A DNA stretch of 64,000 nt from Streptomyces dioscori (GCF_003024195.1 NZ_KZ679038.1:310001-374000); one strand, 5' to 3'; counted from the stretch's first letter, positions 53,620-62,180 are shown. The notes: generated by a model from the letters alone, not told the origin. Made by a program: numbers and translations.

Positions 53620-54669
53620 TCAGTTCCCCACACCGAGGCCGGACATGAACGCGGCGGGGTACCGGTCGCCGCGCGCCGCCCCCGGCGGCACCGCCTTCTC
53701 GATCTCGGCCAGGTCGTCCGCGGTGAGGTCCACCGCCAGCGCGGGCAGTGCCTCGGCCAGCCGCTCCCGGGTGCGCGCGCCGACCAGCGGCACGATGTCC
53801 TCGCCCTGCGCGGCCACCCACGCGATGGCCAGCTGGGCGACGGTGCACCCCTTCGCCTCGGCGACCCGGCGCAGAGCCTCCACGAGGGTGAGGTTGTGCT
53901 CCACGTTGCCGCCGGAGAACCGCGGACTGAAGCCCCGGGCGTCACCGGGACCCGCGGCACGGTCGGCGGACCAGTGCCCGGAGATGAGGCCTCGGCTGAG
54001 CACGCCGTACGCGGTCAGTCCGATGCCGAGTTCCCGCAGCGCGGGGAGGACGTCCGCCTCCACCGCGCGGGAGATCAGCGAGTACTCGATCTGCAGGTCC
54101 GCGACCGGATGCACAGCGTGCGCCCGGCGGACCGTCTCCGCGTCGACCTCGGAGAGGCCGAGATGCCGTACGTATCCGGCGTCGATCATCTCCTTGATCG
54201 CACCCACCGTCTCCTCGATCGGCACGTCCGGGTCCAGCCGGGCCGGACGGTAGATGTCGATGTGGTCGGTGCCCAGCCGGGTCAGTGAGTAGGCCAGGAA
54301 GTTCTTCACGGCTTCCGGACGGCCGTCGTGTCCGCCGAACAGGGAGCCCGGTCCCCGCAGCATGCCGAACTTGACGCTCAGCCGGTAGCTGTCCCGGTCC
54401 CGTCCGCGCAGCGCCTCGGCGAGCAGCAGCTCGTTGTGGCCCATCGCGTAGAAGTCGGCGGTGTCGAACAGCGTGACTCCGGCCTCCAGCGCGGCATGCA
54501 CGGTGGCGATGCTCTCGGCGCGGTCGGCGGCACCGTAGGCACCCGACATCCCCATCGCGCCCAGGCCCAGCGCGGAGACGGCCGGGCCGGTGCTGCCCAG
54601 GTTCCGTGTCCTCATGGCGTTCTCCGTCGTCATCGCGCTCTCCGTCGTCAGCGCCTTCTCGGTCGTCAT
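53620..54669 (-). CDS. Aldo/keto reductase, catalytic His apparently replaced
   Basis: About 349 aa from the ATG at 54669 (AAGGAG upstream), or 331 aa from the ATG at 54615, where homology starts (MRTRNLGSTGPAVSALGLG). Asp and Tyr (DTADFYAMGHNE) and Lys (LSVKFG) of the tetrad are present, but the block that normally reads YQHRxD is IYRPARLD, so the usual His is missing. The cofactor segment is PLVGARTRERLAE. It is divergently arranged with an MmyB-type regulator 125 bp away, which probably controls it. The N-terminal 18 codons are tandem copies of an 18-bp unit containing ribosome-site and start motifs. Confidence 0.9.
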   Translation of the reverse strand: MTTEKALTTESAMTTENAMRTRNLGSTGPAVSALGLGAMGMSGAYGAADRAESIATVHAALEAGVTLFDTADFYAMGHNELLLAEALRGRDRDSYRLSVKFGMLRGPGSLFGGHDGRPEAVKNFLAYSLTRLGTDHIDIYRPARLDPDVPIEETVGAIKEMIDAGYVRHLGLSEVDAETVRRAHAVHPVADLQIEYSLISRAVEADVLPALRELGIGLTAYGVLSRGLISGHWSADRAAGPGDARGFSPRFSGGNVEHNLTLVEALRRVAEAKGCTVAQLAIAWVAAQGEDIVPLVGARTRERLAEALPALAVDLTADDLAEIEKAVPPGAARGDRYPAAFMSGLGVGN

Positions 54670-54687
54670 CGCGTTCTCCTTCGTCGT
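54616..54687 (-). repeat. 18-bp tandem repeats carrying ribosome site and start codon
   Basis: Four adjacent ~18-bp copies of roughly ACGACGGAGAACGCG-ATG occur in the reading direction of the reductase gene. Each ends in ATG (CTG in one) at correct spacing from a GGAGA or GAGA motif, giving in-frame alternative starts at 54669, 54633 and 54615. Confidence 0.8.
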
Positions 54688-54695
54688 CGGTCGCC

Positions 54696-54708
54696 ACCCA
54701 CTGTGGGT
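54696..54708. promoter_or_regulatory. Operator-like palindrome between reductase and MmyB-type regulator
   Basis: ACCCAC-T-GTGGGT is a perfect 6+6 inverted repeat in the gap between two divergent genes, 27 bp upstream of the reductase start and 87 bp upstream of the regulator start. This fits autoregulation by the neighbouring helix-turn-helix protein. Confidence 0.45.
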
Positions 54709-54794
54709 CGGCGCCGCCGCGTACGGGAGCGGAGCGTTCATCATGGGAGCGTCGCTCCCTGGCTCGGCCCGCCCGCGCGAGGGACCATGGCTGC

Positions 54795-55655
54795 ATGGAA
54801 CGTGATCAGCTCGCGGACTTCCTGCGTCGCCGACGGGAGTCGATCCGCCCGGCCGAGGTCGGCATCACCGACGGCCCCCGCCGCCGCACCGCCGGTCTGC
54901 GCCGGGAAGAGGTGGCCATGCTCGCCGGGATGTCGGTGGACTACGTCGTACGCCTCGAACAGGGCCGCAGCAGTCAGCCGTCGACGCAGCTCCTGGGCGC
55001 GCTGGCCCGGGCGTTGCGTCTGTCCGACGACGAGCGCGACCACCTCTTCCACCTGGCCGGCCACCGGCCCCCGCCCGCCGAGGGGGTGGCCCGGCTGGCC
55101 CGTGCGGGCCTGATCCGTATGCTCGACCTGCTCGGGGACACCCCGGCCCTGGTGCTGTCCGACCTGGGCGAGATCCTCGCGCAGAACCGGACCGCCCTCC
55201 TGCTCATGGGTGATCTCACCGACATCTCCGGCGACCGGCGATACGTCGTGTACCGCTGGTTCACCGATCCCGCCGCCCGGACCGTCTGTCCGCCCGAGGA
55301 GCAGGAGAACCACGGCCGCAGGCTCGTGGCGGACCTGCGGGCGGCGGTCGGCCGCCGGTCGGGCGATGCCGCGGTCGCCGGTCTCGTCGAACGGCTGCGG
55401 GCCGCGAGCGCCGACTTCCGCCGGCTGTGGACCGAGCACGAGGTGGCGGTCCGTCGCACCGACCGCAAGACCTTCCTGCACCCGAGGGTCGGCCGCCTCA
55501 CGATGGACTGCGAAACCCTGGTCACTCCCGATCAGGGCCAGCAGCTGCTGGTGCTCACTCCGGCGGACGCCGAGACCGGCGAGCGGCTGGACCTGCTGCG
55601 CGTCCTCGGCGTCCAGGAGTTCCCGACGGGACCCACGGGCCCGCCCGTACGGTGA
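54795..55655 (+). CDS. MmyB-type XRE-family transcriptional regulator
   Basis: 286 aa. The N-terminal XRE helix-turn-helix (~5-75) contains the family hallmark LRREEVAMLAGMSVDYVVRLEQGR. The C-terminal MmyB-like PAS-related domain (~100-275) begins at the LSDLGEILAQNRTALLLMG segment; in relatives it binds fatty-acid-like ligands. The ATG at 54795 matches the start of the domain; an upstream in-frame start at 54606 would overlap the divergent gene. Transcribed away from the aldo/keto reductase, which is its likely target. Confidence 0.94.
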   Translation: MERDQLADFLRRRRESIRPAEVGITDGPRRRTAGLRREEVAMLAGMSVDYVVRLEQGRSSQPSTQLLGALARALRLSDDERDHLFHLAGHRPPPAEGVARLARAGLIRMLDLLGDTPALVLSDLGEILAQNRTALLLMGDLTDISGDRRYVVYRWFTDPAARTVCPPEEQENHGRRLVADLRAAVGRRSGDAAVAGLVERLRAASADFRRLWTEHEVAVRRTDRKTFLHPRVGRLTMDCETLVTPDQGQQLLVLTPADAETGERLDLLRVLGVQEFPTGPTGPPVR

Positions 55656-55786
55656 AGCGGCCGACCACCCCCGGCATGCCGCGCAAGCGAGCGTGAGAAC
55701 GGCACCCGCCCGCTTCAGCTGCCCCACATGCCCCGCCGGCCCCGCATCGCGTTGAGACAGTCCGGCGGAGTGACTATCGTCGAGGG

Positions 55787-56128
55787 GTGAGTGAGCGTGT
55801 GATGCAGGAGCCGACCTTGATGGTGCTGACCGCCCTAGCGGACGCACCCCGCCATGGATACGCCGTCGCGCAGGAGGTCAAGGCGATGACCGGCGGTCGT
55901 GTCGTGCTGCGTACGGGCGCCCTGTACGGGGCCCTGGACCGGCTGCTCGCCGACGGCCTGATCGCCGTCGAACGCGAGGAGGTCGCCGACGGCCGGGCGC
56001 GGCGGATCTTCACCTTGTCCGCGTCGGGGCGGGAGCGGCTGACGGCGGAGGCCGAGCGCCTGGCCGCGACGGCGAAGGAGGCCACGCGCCGTCTGTCCGT
56101 CACCCGGCCGTCGGCCGCCTCCAGTTGA
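55787..56128 (+). CDS. PadR-family transcriptional regulator
   Basis: 113 aa, essentially a single PadR winged helix: the start MQEPTLMVLTALADAPRHGYAVAQEV, then GALYGALDRLLADGLIAVE, then a short C-terminal helix. The GTG at 55787 or the ATG at 55802 could be the start. The stop overlaps the next start as TTGA, so the two proteins are probably made in fixed ratio. In this common actinobacterial arrangement PadR represses its own operon with a membrane partner. Confidence 0.92.
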   Translation: MSERVMQEPTLMVLTALADAPRHGYAVAQEVKAMTGGRVVLRTGALYGALDRLLADGLIAVEREEVADGRARRIFTLSASGRERLTAEAERLAATAKEATRRLSVTRPSAASS

Positions 56129-57027
56129 TAGAGCACCTGCTGCGGCTGTATCCCGCCGCGTACCGACGGGCTCATGGCGGGGAGATCGCCGCGACCTACC
56201 GTGAGCTGACCGCGGGCGAACCGCTGGGCTGGCGGCTGCGCGAGGGCGCGGGCCTCGCCGCGCACGCGATGAGGATGCGGCTGGGCCTGGGACCGGCCGC
56301 TCCCGCCGCGCGGGTGCTCGCTCTGGCGTACCCCTTCGCCCTGGCCGTCGCCGCCGCCGCCTGCGGTCTGCACCTTGTGCGGTGGTACGCCGCCCTGGTC
56401 TCCTCCCCCACCCCGTTCTGGGTGCAGCTTCGAGTGGACCTGTCCGGGGCGTGGGGCGCGCTGCTGGTCTCGTCGCTGGTCGGGTTCGTGGGAGCGGCGT
56501 CGGCGCTGACCGCCCGGTGGCGTACGGGGGTGCCTCTCGCGGTGACCGGGCTGCTCGCCTTCGCGGTGGCAGCGGTGGTCAGCGGACCGGTGTTCGGTGA
56601 TCCGGTCGTCACCCCGGCCGCGTTCGTGCTGACGGCGGCCGTGGTGCTCGCCTGTCCGCCGGACCGACGCCCGGAGGCGACCGCGGCGGGCCGGGCAGGT
56701 GTCGCCGGCGCCGTGATCGCGCTCGTCGTCGTACCGCGCGCGGCCGTCGACGCGCACGTGGTGCCGTGGGTCAGCACCGACTACGGGTGCTGGCCGGTGC
56801 TCGTGCTGGCCGCGACCGGTGTCGCGCTGACCTGGCGCAGCGGCTCACGAGGCGGCCTTGAGCTGGGAGTGATGGCCCTGGTGTCCCCGCCCCTGCTCGC
56901 CCACGCCTGCGCCACGGCGTGGGGTGGGGCGACTTCCGTCCTGTGGCTCGCGGCCGTCCTCGCAGGCGCAACGGTGGTCGCCCCGCTGGCCGGCCGCATG
57001 GGCCGAACCGGCCGCACCACCCTCTGA
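56125..57027 (+). CDS. Multi-spanning membrane protein coupled to PadR
   Basis: 300 aa from a TTG at 56125 that overlaps the PadR stop. The N-terminal ~45 residues (LLRLYPAAYRRAHGGEIAAT...) are a conserved soluble segment found in PadR-linked membrane proteins. Roughly seven to eight hydrophobic helices follow, with almost no conserved polar residues. Function unknown; the pairing with PadR suggests an envelope-stress or drug-response role, but that is inference. No transporter ATPase is adjacent. Confidence 0.82.
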   Translation: MIEHLLRLYPAAYRRAHGGEIAATYRELTAGEPLGWRLREGAGLAAHAMRMRLGLGPAAPAARVLALAYPFALAVAAAACGLHLVRWYAALVSSPTPFWVQLRVDLSGAWGALLVSSLVGFVGAASALTARWRTGVPLAVTGLLAFAVAAVVSGPVFGDPVVTPAAFVLTAAVVLACPPDRRPEATAAGRAGVAGAVIALVVVPRAAVDAHVVPWVSTDYGCWPVLVLAATGVALTWRSGSRGGLELGVMALVSPPLLAHACATAWGGATSVLWLAAVLAGATVVAPLAGRMGRTGRTTL

Positions 57028-57087
57028 ACGAAGCTCCTTCACACCGCACTTGAGCATCCGAACGCCCTGCCGCGACCGAGCACCGAC

Positions 57088-57140
57088 CGATAGTCCGTTT
57101 GACGTAGCATTCCGTTCGACGGACTATCGACGGACTGTCG
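57088..57140. promoter_or_regulatory. 11-bp inverted repeat plus third half-site upstream of the DUF4184 gene
   Basis: CGATAGTCCGT (57088-57098) pairs perfectly with ACGGACTATCG (57119-57129) across 20 bp. A third half-site, ACGGACTGTCG (57130-57140), directly abuts it with one change. The cluster ends 21 bp before the start codon at 57162, a good position for a repressor site. The regulator is not identifiable from the window. Confidence 0.55.
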
Positions 57141-57161
57141 GACCTGCGCGAGAGGACGCTC

Positions 57162-58052
57162 ATGCCGTTCACTCTGTCCCACCCCGCGGCCGTACTGCCG
57201 CTGCTGCGACGGCCCTTCGGCCGGGCCGCACTGGTCGCCGGCGCCGTCGCGCCGGACATGCCCTACTTCGTGGTCACCACAGGGCTGCCCGTCAGCGCGC
57301 AGTCGTGGTACGAACCCTTCACCAACGCCACGACCTCGCACACCGCTCTCGGCGCCGCCACCGCCTCTCTGCCGTACACCCTCGCGCTGTGGGCCCTGCT
57401 CCGCGCCGCGCACCGCCCGCTGGCGTCCCTGCTGCCGATACCCGGCCCCCAACCGCCGCCGCGGACGGCAGGCGCGCGGGCACGCCGAGCCGGGTGGCTC
57501 GTCCTGTCCGCCCTGATCGGCATCACCACCCACCTGGCCTGGGACGCCTTCACCCATCACGACGGCTTCTTCGTCACGCACGCCCCCTGGCTCACCTCCC
57601 CACTGGCGGGCAGCCTCACCTGGGCGCGAGCGCTGCAACATGCGAGCACGATCGGCGGTCTGGCCGCCACAGCGCTGTACGTGTGGCGCAGGCGGGCCGA
57701 CCTCCTCACCGGCAAGGCCCGCACCGGTGCCGGCAACGCGAGGCGAGGCTTTGCCGCGCTCGCGATCACCCTGCTCACGGCCACCGGAGCGGTCGCCCAC
57801 GCCTGGTGGCCCGCCGCCACACGGACGCCGACCGGACTCCCGCTCGGCGTCACGGTCGAAGGGATGCTGTCCGACGCTGCGAAGGGCGCGGGCGTCGCCC
57901 TCATCGGCCTCTGGGTCCTCTACATGACCGGATGGTGGACCTGGCACACCGTCACACCGGCCCGCGGAACGGCGACCGCCCCCGCCCCACAGGGAACACC
58001 CCCCGGCGATGGGCCAGTCACACCATCCGTCTCCACATTTCACACACAATGA
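57162..58052 (+). CDS. DUF4184 family membrane protein
   Basis: 296 aa. The N-terminal MPFTLSHPAAVLPLLRR and AGAVAPDMPYF blocks, followed by HLAWDAFTH, define DUF4184, a polytopic family of unknown biochemical role distantly resembling membrane metal-dependent hydrolases (conserved His/Asp in SHPA, APDMPY, TSHTALGA and WDAFTH). About six transmembrane segments are predicted. The ATG at 57162 follows a purine-rich GAGAGGA. The Pro-rich C-terminus is cytoplasmic or extracytoplasmic, not determined. Preceded by a conspicuous inverted repeat. Confidence 0.88.
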   Translation: MPFTLSHPAAVLPLLRRPFGRAALVAGAVAPDMPYFVVTTGLPVSAQSWYEPFTNATTSHTALGAATASLPYTLALWALLRAAHRPLASLLPIPGPQPPPRTAGARARRAGWLVLSALIGITTHLAWDAFTHHDGFFVTHAPWLTSPLAGSLTWARALQHASTIGGLAATALYVWRRRADLLTGKARTGAGNARRGFAALAITLLTATGAVAHAWWPAATRTPTGLPLGVTVEGMLSDAAKGAGVALIGLWVLYMTGWWTWHTVTPARGTATAPAPQGTPPGDGPVTPSVSTFHTQ

Positions 58053-58117
58053 ACGCTTTAAGTTCACATTAGGTATGCTCCAACAGCTTCATCCGCACCA
58101 CTGAGGGGGGTCTTCTC

Positions 58118-58612
58118 ATGCGCATACGCTCTGCGCTGACCGCAGTTGTCACCATCGGCACCTTTGCCGCGCTCGCCACCGGCACCGCCCAGGCGGCCGA
58201 GTACTCGTCGGCGCTGAAGGTCAAGGGCGTCCAGTACGACGCGCCCGGTACCGACTCCAACCGCTGTTCCGGGGGGAACACGAAGAACGAGTACCTGACC
58301 ATCAAGAACTACTCCCGCACCGCGACGGTCAACCTCAAGGGTTACGTCGTCAAGGACGCCACCGGGAACAAGTTCACGTTCACGGCCGGCCACAAGCTGG
58401 AGCCCGGCGACTACGTGAAGCTGCGCGGTGGGCGCGGCACCGACTCCGACGCCGGCAATGTCGTGTACCGCCAGAACTGCAACTTCATCTGGAACAACGA
58501 CAAGGACACCATCTACCTGTACAAGCCCAGCGGCGCCAAGGCGGACGTCCACTCCTACACCAAGCGCGCGAACGACCGCGACGGCAACGGCTACATCACG
58601 TACCACGGCTGA
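58118..58612 (+). CDS. Secreted lamin-tail-domain protein
   Basis: 164 aa. A Sec signal peptide (MRIRSALTAVVTIGTFAALA..., cleavage after AQA at ~27) precedes a single immunoglobulin-like lamin tail domain: EYLTIKNYS, then NLKGYVVKDATG, LEPGDYVKLRGGRG and DTIYLYKPSG. Streptomyces secretes several such small LTD proteins of unknown function; the domain occurs in extracellular nucleases and adhesins. GAGGGGGG precedes the ATG. The open frame on the opposite strand over the same bases is a codon-bias shadow. Confidence 0.9.
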   Translation: MRIRSALTAVVTIGTFAALATGTAQAAEYSSALKVKGVQYDAPGTDSNRCSGGNTKNEYLTIKNYSRTATVNLKGYVVKDATGNKFTFTAGHKLEPGDYVKLRGGRGTDSDAGNVVYRQNCNFIWNNDKDTIYLYKPSGAKADVHSYTKRANDRDGNGYITYHG

Positions 58613-58732
58613 CACACCACCTGGACGCCCTCCTGCCGGACTTCCCGCGGGAGGGTGCCCGGGCCCCGGGCCCCGTGATCACATCGCGAGACACGCTTGC
58701 ACCAAGGCCCTGACCAGGCGTTGTCTCTCACG

Positions 58733-59698
58733 GTGAGTACCGAACGACCCGAACAGCACACGACCGACGACGACACCGCAGGCGACCGCTCCGCGCGCCG
58801 CGCCGTCACCATCTTCCCCATCCTCGTTCTCGCCGCGGGTGCCACCGGGCTGCTGCTCCCGGGCAGTTTCACCGGCTGGGGCGAGTCGGTGCCGTACCTG
58901 CTCGGCGTGGTGATGTTCTGCATGGGCGTCACGATGACCCCGCAGGACTTCCGCGGCGTCGCCGCACGGCCCTGGGCGGTGGCCCTCGGGCTGGGCGCGC
59001 ACTACGTCATCATGCCGGGACTCGGCTGGCTCATCGCCCATCTGCTGCAGCTGCCGCCGCAACTCGCGGCGGGTGTCATCCTCGTCGGCTGCGCCCCCAG
59101 CGGCACCGCCTCCAATGTGGTGACGTATCTGGCACGCGGTGACGTGGCGCTGTCCGTCTCGGTGGCCACCGTCTCCACCCTCGTGGCCCCGCTGGTCACT
59201 CCGCCGCTGACACTGCTGCTGGCGGGCGAGTACCTGCCCGTCGACGCGGGCTCGATGGTCGTCGACATCCTCAAGACCGTGCTGCTGCCGGTCCTCGCGG
59301 GACTCGCCGTCCGGCTGCTGGCGAGCCGCTACGTGGAACGTGCCCTGCCGGCGCTGCCCTGGCTGTCCGCCGTGACCATCGGCGTCATCGTGACCGTGGT
59401 GGTGGCGGGCAGCGCCGACGCCATCAAGTCTGCGGCGCTGCTGGTTTTCGTCGCCGTCGTGCTCCACAACGGCCTCGGACTGGCACTCGGCTACGGCGCG
59501 GGACGGCTCACCAGGATGGGCGAACCGGCGAGCCGCGCCATGGCCTTCGAGGTCGGCATGCAGAACTCGGGGCTGGCGGCTTCGCTGGCCACCGCCCACT
59601 TCAGCCCGCTGGCCGCGCTGCCCGCCGCCGTCTTCTCCGTCTGGCACAACATCTCCGGCGCACTGGCCGCCGCCTGGCTCTCACGCCGACGGCGCTGA
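58733..59698 (+). CDS. Bile acid:sodium symporter (BASS) family transporter
   Basis: About 321 aa from a GTG at 58733; a TTG at 58697 is possible. Roughly nine to ten helices. Family signatures are VVMFCMGVTMTPQDF and LVGCAPSGTASNVVTYLARG, the crossover region that binds sodium in the ASBT fold. The cytoplasmic N-terminus is acidic. Bacterial members carry organic anions such as pantoate, pyruvate or 2-keto acids; this substrate is unknown. It stands alone, with a short gap to the regulator downstream. Confidence 0.9.
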   Translation: MSTERPEQHTTDDDTAGDRSARRAVTIFPILVLAAGATGLLLPGSFTGWGESVPYLLGVVMFCMGVTMTPQDFRGVAARPWAVALGLGAHYVIMPGLGWLIAHLLQLPPQLAAGVILVGCAPSGTASNVVTYLARGDVALSVSVATVSTLVAPLVTPPLTLLLAGEYLPVDAGSMVVDILKTVLLPVLAGLAVRLLASRYVERALPALPWLSAVTIGVIVTVVVAGSADAIKSAALLVFVAVVLHNGLGLALGYGAGRLTRMGEPASRAMAFEVGMQNSGLAASLATAHFSPLAALPAAVFSVWHNISGALAAAWLSRRRR

Positions 59699-59776
59699 CC
59701 GCCCCACCGGATGGCCGGTTCCCTCCAATGGTTGTCCAAATGCTCGCTCGTTGCGGCGGGCCGGACGGATGAGCAT

Positions 59777-60835
59777 ATGGGCGTGAGCTCGGACAGGAGT
59801 GAGCCGTTCGATCTGCGAGGCGTACGCGACACCGCGGGTCTCGTCGCCCTGTTGCGCGCCCTGAAGGAACGATCCGGCCTGACGCTGCGCGAGTTGGAGG
59901 GGCGGGCCCAGGAGCGGGGCGAACTGCTGGCGCGCAGCACGGTCAGCGACATGCTCCGCGGGACCCGTCTGCCGGGCCCCGAGACACTGGCGGCGTACGT
60001 CCGCGCCTGCGGTGCGCCCGAGGCGGACGTGCCCGCCTGGCTGGAGGCCAGACAACGGGCCGAGGAGCAGACGGACGTACGGCCGCCCGATCCTGTTCCC
60101 GCTCCCGTTCCCGGCCCCGCGGGCGTCGACGGGACCGCGCCCCGGACCCGCTTCTGGACGGCTTCCCTGCGGCTCGGCAGGCTGCGGCGGCGGACGAGCC
60201 GGTGGGTTCTGGCCGGGGTGGTCACGGCGGGTCTGGCCGGTGTCTCCGTGTGGACGCTCTCCACGGCGGCGGGCTCCCCACCTCAGGACCCGCCCGCCGC
60301 CTCCACCTCTGCTTCCGCCTCCGCTTCCTCCGCCGGCTCCGAGACGTCGACGACCAAGCCTCTGCGCGGCTTCGCGGAGATCCGGCCTGCCCGCTCCCCC
60401 CATCTGTGCCTCACCGAGGGGCGCGACACCCGGGGCGAGTACATGAACGCTGTCGCGGCGCAACTGCCCTGCGAGGAGGCCAGGCCGCCCCATACATACC
60501 TGCGGCCCGTCGACCCCGCCGCCAAACGGACGACGTACTTCATCGAGTGGCAGCATCCGCAGCACGGCCCGGGCTGTCTCACTCTGCGCCGCGAGGGTCC
60601 GGGCAAGAACCTGCTGGAACCCTGGCCGTGGAAGAGCTGCGACGCCACTCGGACCTACCAGCACTTCCACATCGAACCCGTCGGCCGCGGCACCACCCGC
60701 TACCTCCTCCGGCTGGAGGGCACCCGTCGCTGCGTGGGCCTGCGGGACGCCTCCACCAGGACCGGAGCCGACGTCACGGTGGAACCCTGCGACGGGACCG
60801 CGAACCAGGAGTTCCTGATCAGCTCGGCTGCCTGA
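59777..60835 (+). CDS. Membrane-anchored XRE regulator with ricin-like ectodomain
   Basis: 352 aa. Cytoplasmic helix-turn-helix at ~15-90 (VALLRALKERSGLTLRELE, then RSTVSDMLRGTRLPGPE, a Streptomyces-specific XRE subgroup). A Pro-rich linker, one transmembrane helix (~143-165) and a Ser/Ala spacer follow. The extracytoplasmic domain (~205-350) has six Cys and a ricin-B-like C-terminal repeat (CVGLRDASTRTGADVTVEPC, then NQEF). The layout suggests a one-component sensor that reads a carbohydrate or wall signal outside and binds DNA inside. The ATG at 59777 is preferred over 59711 because the conserved segment begins just after it. Confidence 0.85.
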   Translation: MGVSSDRSEPFDLRGVRDTAGLVALLRALKERSGLTLRELEGRAQERGELLARSTVSDMLRGTRLPGPETLAAYVRACGAPEADVPAWLEARQRAEEQTDVRPPDPVPAPVPGPAGVDGTAPRTRFWTASLRLGRLRRRTSRWVLAGVVTAGLAGVSVWTLSTAAGSPPQDPPAASTSASASASSAGSETSTTKPLRGFAEIRPARSPHLCLTEGRDTRGEYMNAVAAQLPCEEARPPHTYLRPVDPAAKRTTYFIEWQHPQHGPGCLTLRREGPGKNLLEPWPWKSCDATRTYQHFHIEPVGRGTTRYLLRLEGTRRCVGLRDASTRTGADVTVEPCDGTANQEFLISSAA

Positions 60836-60891
60836 GGCCGAAGTGGCTGTTGGTGCACGGCTTGTCAGTGGCTGATGGCACGATCGCGGGC

Positions 60892-61671
60892 ATGACATCG
60901 ATCGACGAGCAGTTCCTTCGCGAGACGGCCGACCGGTACGGCGTTCCCGGCCCCGTCGCACAGGAGTTGACGGCCCGCTCCCGGCCGTGCCTCTATCTGG
61001 TGCCGTACGGGGAACTTCCCACATCCCAGCGGGAGGACGCCCGGCCGGCCGCGCGAACGGGCGGACTCCCCTCGCTGCCGGACGGGGTGGACTGGCCCGA
61101 GGGGAAAGAGCCGCTGGTGCTCAGCGTCGACTGCGGGGCCCTGCCCCCAGGGGCTCTGGACATCGAACTGCCCTCCGACGGCCATCTGTTGCTCTTCACC
61201 GAGATCGAGTACCCGCCGGAGTCGTCCGTGGTGCTGCACGTTCCCGCCGGGACACCCACCACCGAGCGCGCCGCGACGTACGAGTTCGACGGCGAGCCCA
61301 TGCAGGTCAAGGTCTACGAACCGCAAACCCTGTACCCCCTGGCCGGACTCACCCTCGACGAGGACCGGCGAGAGTCGCCGGCCACCCGCGCCTTCCTGGA
61401 GGACGGCGGAAAAGGCGACGCACTGGACGGTTTCGAGGAGGCCGTCCTCGACGCGGCCTCCGGCGGGAGCCGCCCGGGAGTCTGCGTGCAGATCGGCGGC
61501 TTCTCCCGCTCGTGGGACGTGGCACCGGACGAGGGCGACCTCGTACTCCTCGCACAGATGGCCGGGCAGGCGATCGACCACGACGTCTACACCATGAACC
61601 TGATCGTCGGCACCAGAGAGGACATCGCCGCACGGCGGTACGCCAACCTTCAGTACGAGCAGCAGTGCTGA
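60892..61671 (+). CDS. DUF1963 (YwqG-like) family protein
   Basis: 259 aa. It shows the DUF1963 pattern: GGLPSLPDGVDWPEGKE near the N-terminus, LSVDCGALP and LLLFTEIEY in the middle, and IGGFSRSWD in the C-terminal third followed by LVLLAQM. Bacterial YwqG-like proteins are soluble and of unknown function, often found near toxin-immunity loci, but no toxin gene is evident here. The ATG at 60892 opens with MTSIDEQFLRETADRYG. Confidence 0.85.
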   Translation: MTSIDEQFLRETADRYGVPGPVAQELTARSRPCLYLVPYGELPTSQREDARPAARTGGLPSLPDGVDWPEGKEPLVLSVDCGALPPGALDIELPSDGHLLLFTEIEYPPESSVVLHVPAGTPTTERAATYEFDGEPMQVKVYEPQTLYPLAGLTLDEDRRESPATRAFLEDGGKGDALDGFEEAVLDAASGGSRPGVCVQIGGFSRSWDVAPDEGDLVLLAQMAGQAIDHDVYTMNLIVGTREDIAARRYANLQYEQQC

Positions 61672-61781
61672 CGTCGAACGGGCGGCGCACGCTCTGACCT
61701 GGCCGTCGGGGGCTGCGGCGCGGCAAGTGTCTTTTCCGCCGGCCCATCGGCAGCCCGTCGGCGGCTTTCGGCTCCGAGAAA

Positions 61782-62180
61782 ATGTGGTGGCGTACACGGA
61801 GGCATGATCCCCGCCTTCGGGGGCACCCGGGCCCGGTGCCATATGTACCTACGGATCTCGCCGCGCAAGTGAGATTCGCCCTGATTCAGGCCGGCTTCCA
61901 GGTACTGGGCGACACGGAGGTCGGTGTCCCCGGACTGCGGGTGACCGAGGTCTCGGCCGGCGCCCTGGTCAGCTGGACGGCCTCGGACGAATTCGCCGCG
62001 CTGGCTCGTGAGCGGGGCGGCGGCTGTGTATCGAGCCACGACAGCATAAGGGTGATCGTGAAGGTCGCCGTGTCGGGGCTCCTGCTGCGGCTCGGGCACA
62101 GCGTCGCCGAAACAGCCGCCGACGGCGACCTGCTCGTGCTCGCCGACACGATCTCCGCGCCGGACAGCGGTGACCGCTAG
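61782..62180 (+). CDS. Hypothetical protein
   Basis: Up to 132 aa; a GTG at 61836 (114 aa) is an equally good start and removes an Arg-rich leader. The remainder reads as a compact alpha/beta domain (DLAAQVRFALIQAGFQV; GALVSWTASDEFAALAR; VIVKVAVSGLLLRLGHSV). No family recognised. Its amino-acid composition looks like a real protein, not a shadow frame. Confidence 0.55.
   Translation: MWWRTRRHDPRLRGHPGPVPYVPTDLAAQVRFALIQAGFQVLGDTEVGVPGLRVTEVSAGALVSWTASDEFAALARERGGGCVSSHDSIRVIVKVAVSGLLLRLGHSVAETAADGDLLVLADTISAPDSGDR

Noticed and set aside
58064..59647. Minus-strand frames opposite the lamin-tail protein and the BASS transporter
   Set aside because: They have no ribosome sites or families, and the plus-strand proteins are clearly recognisable.
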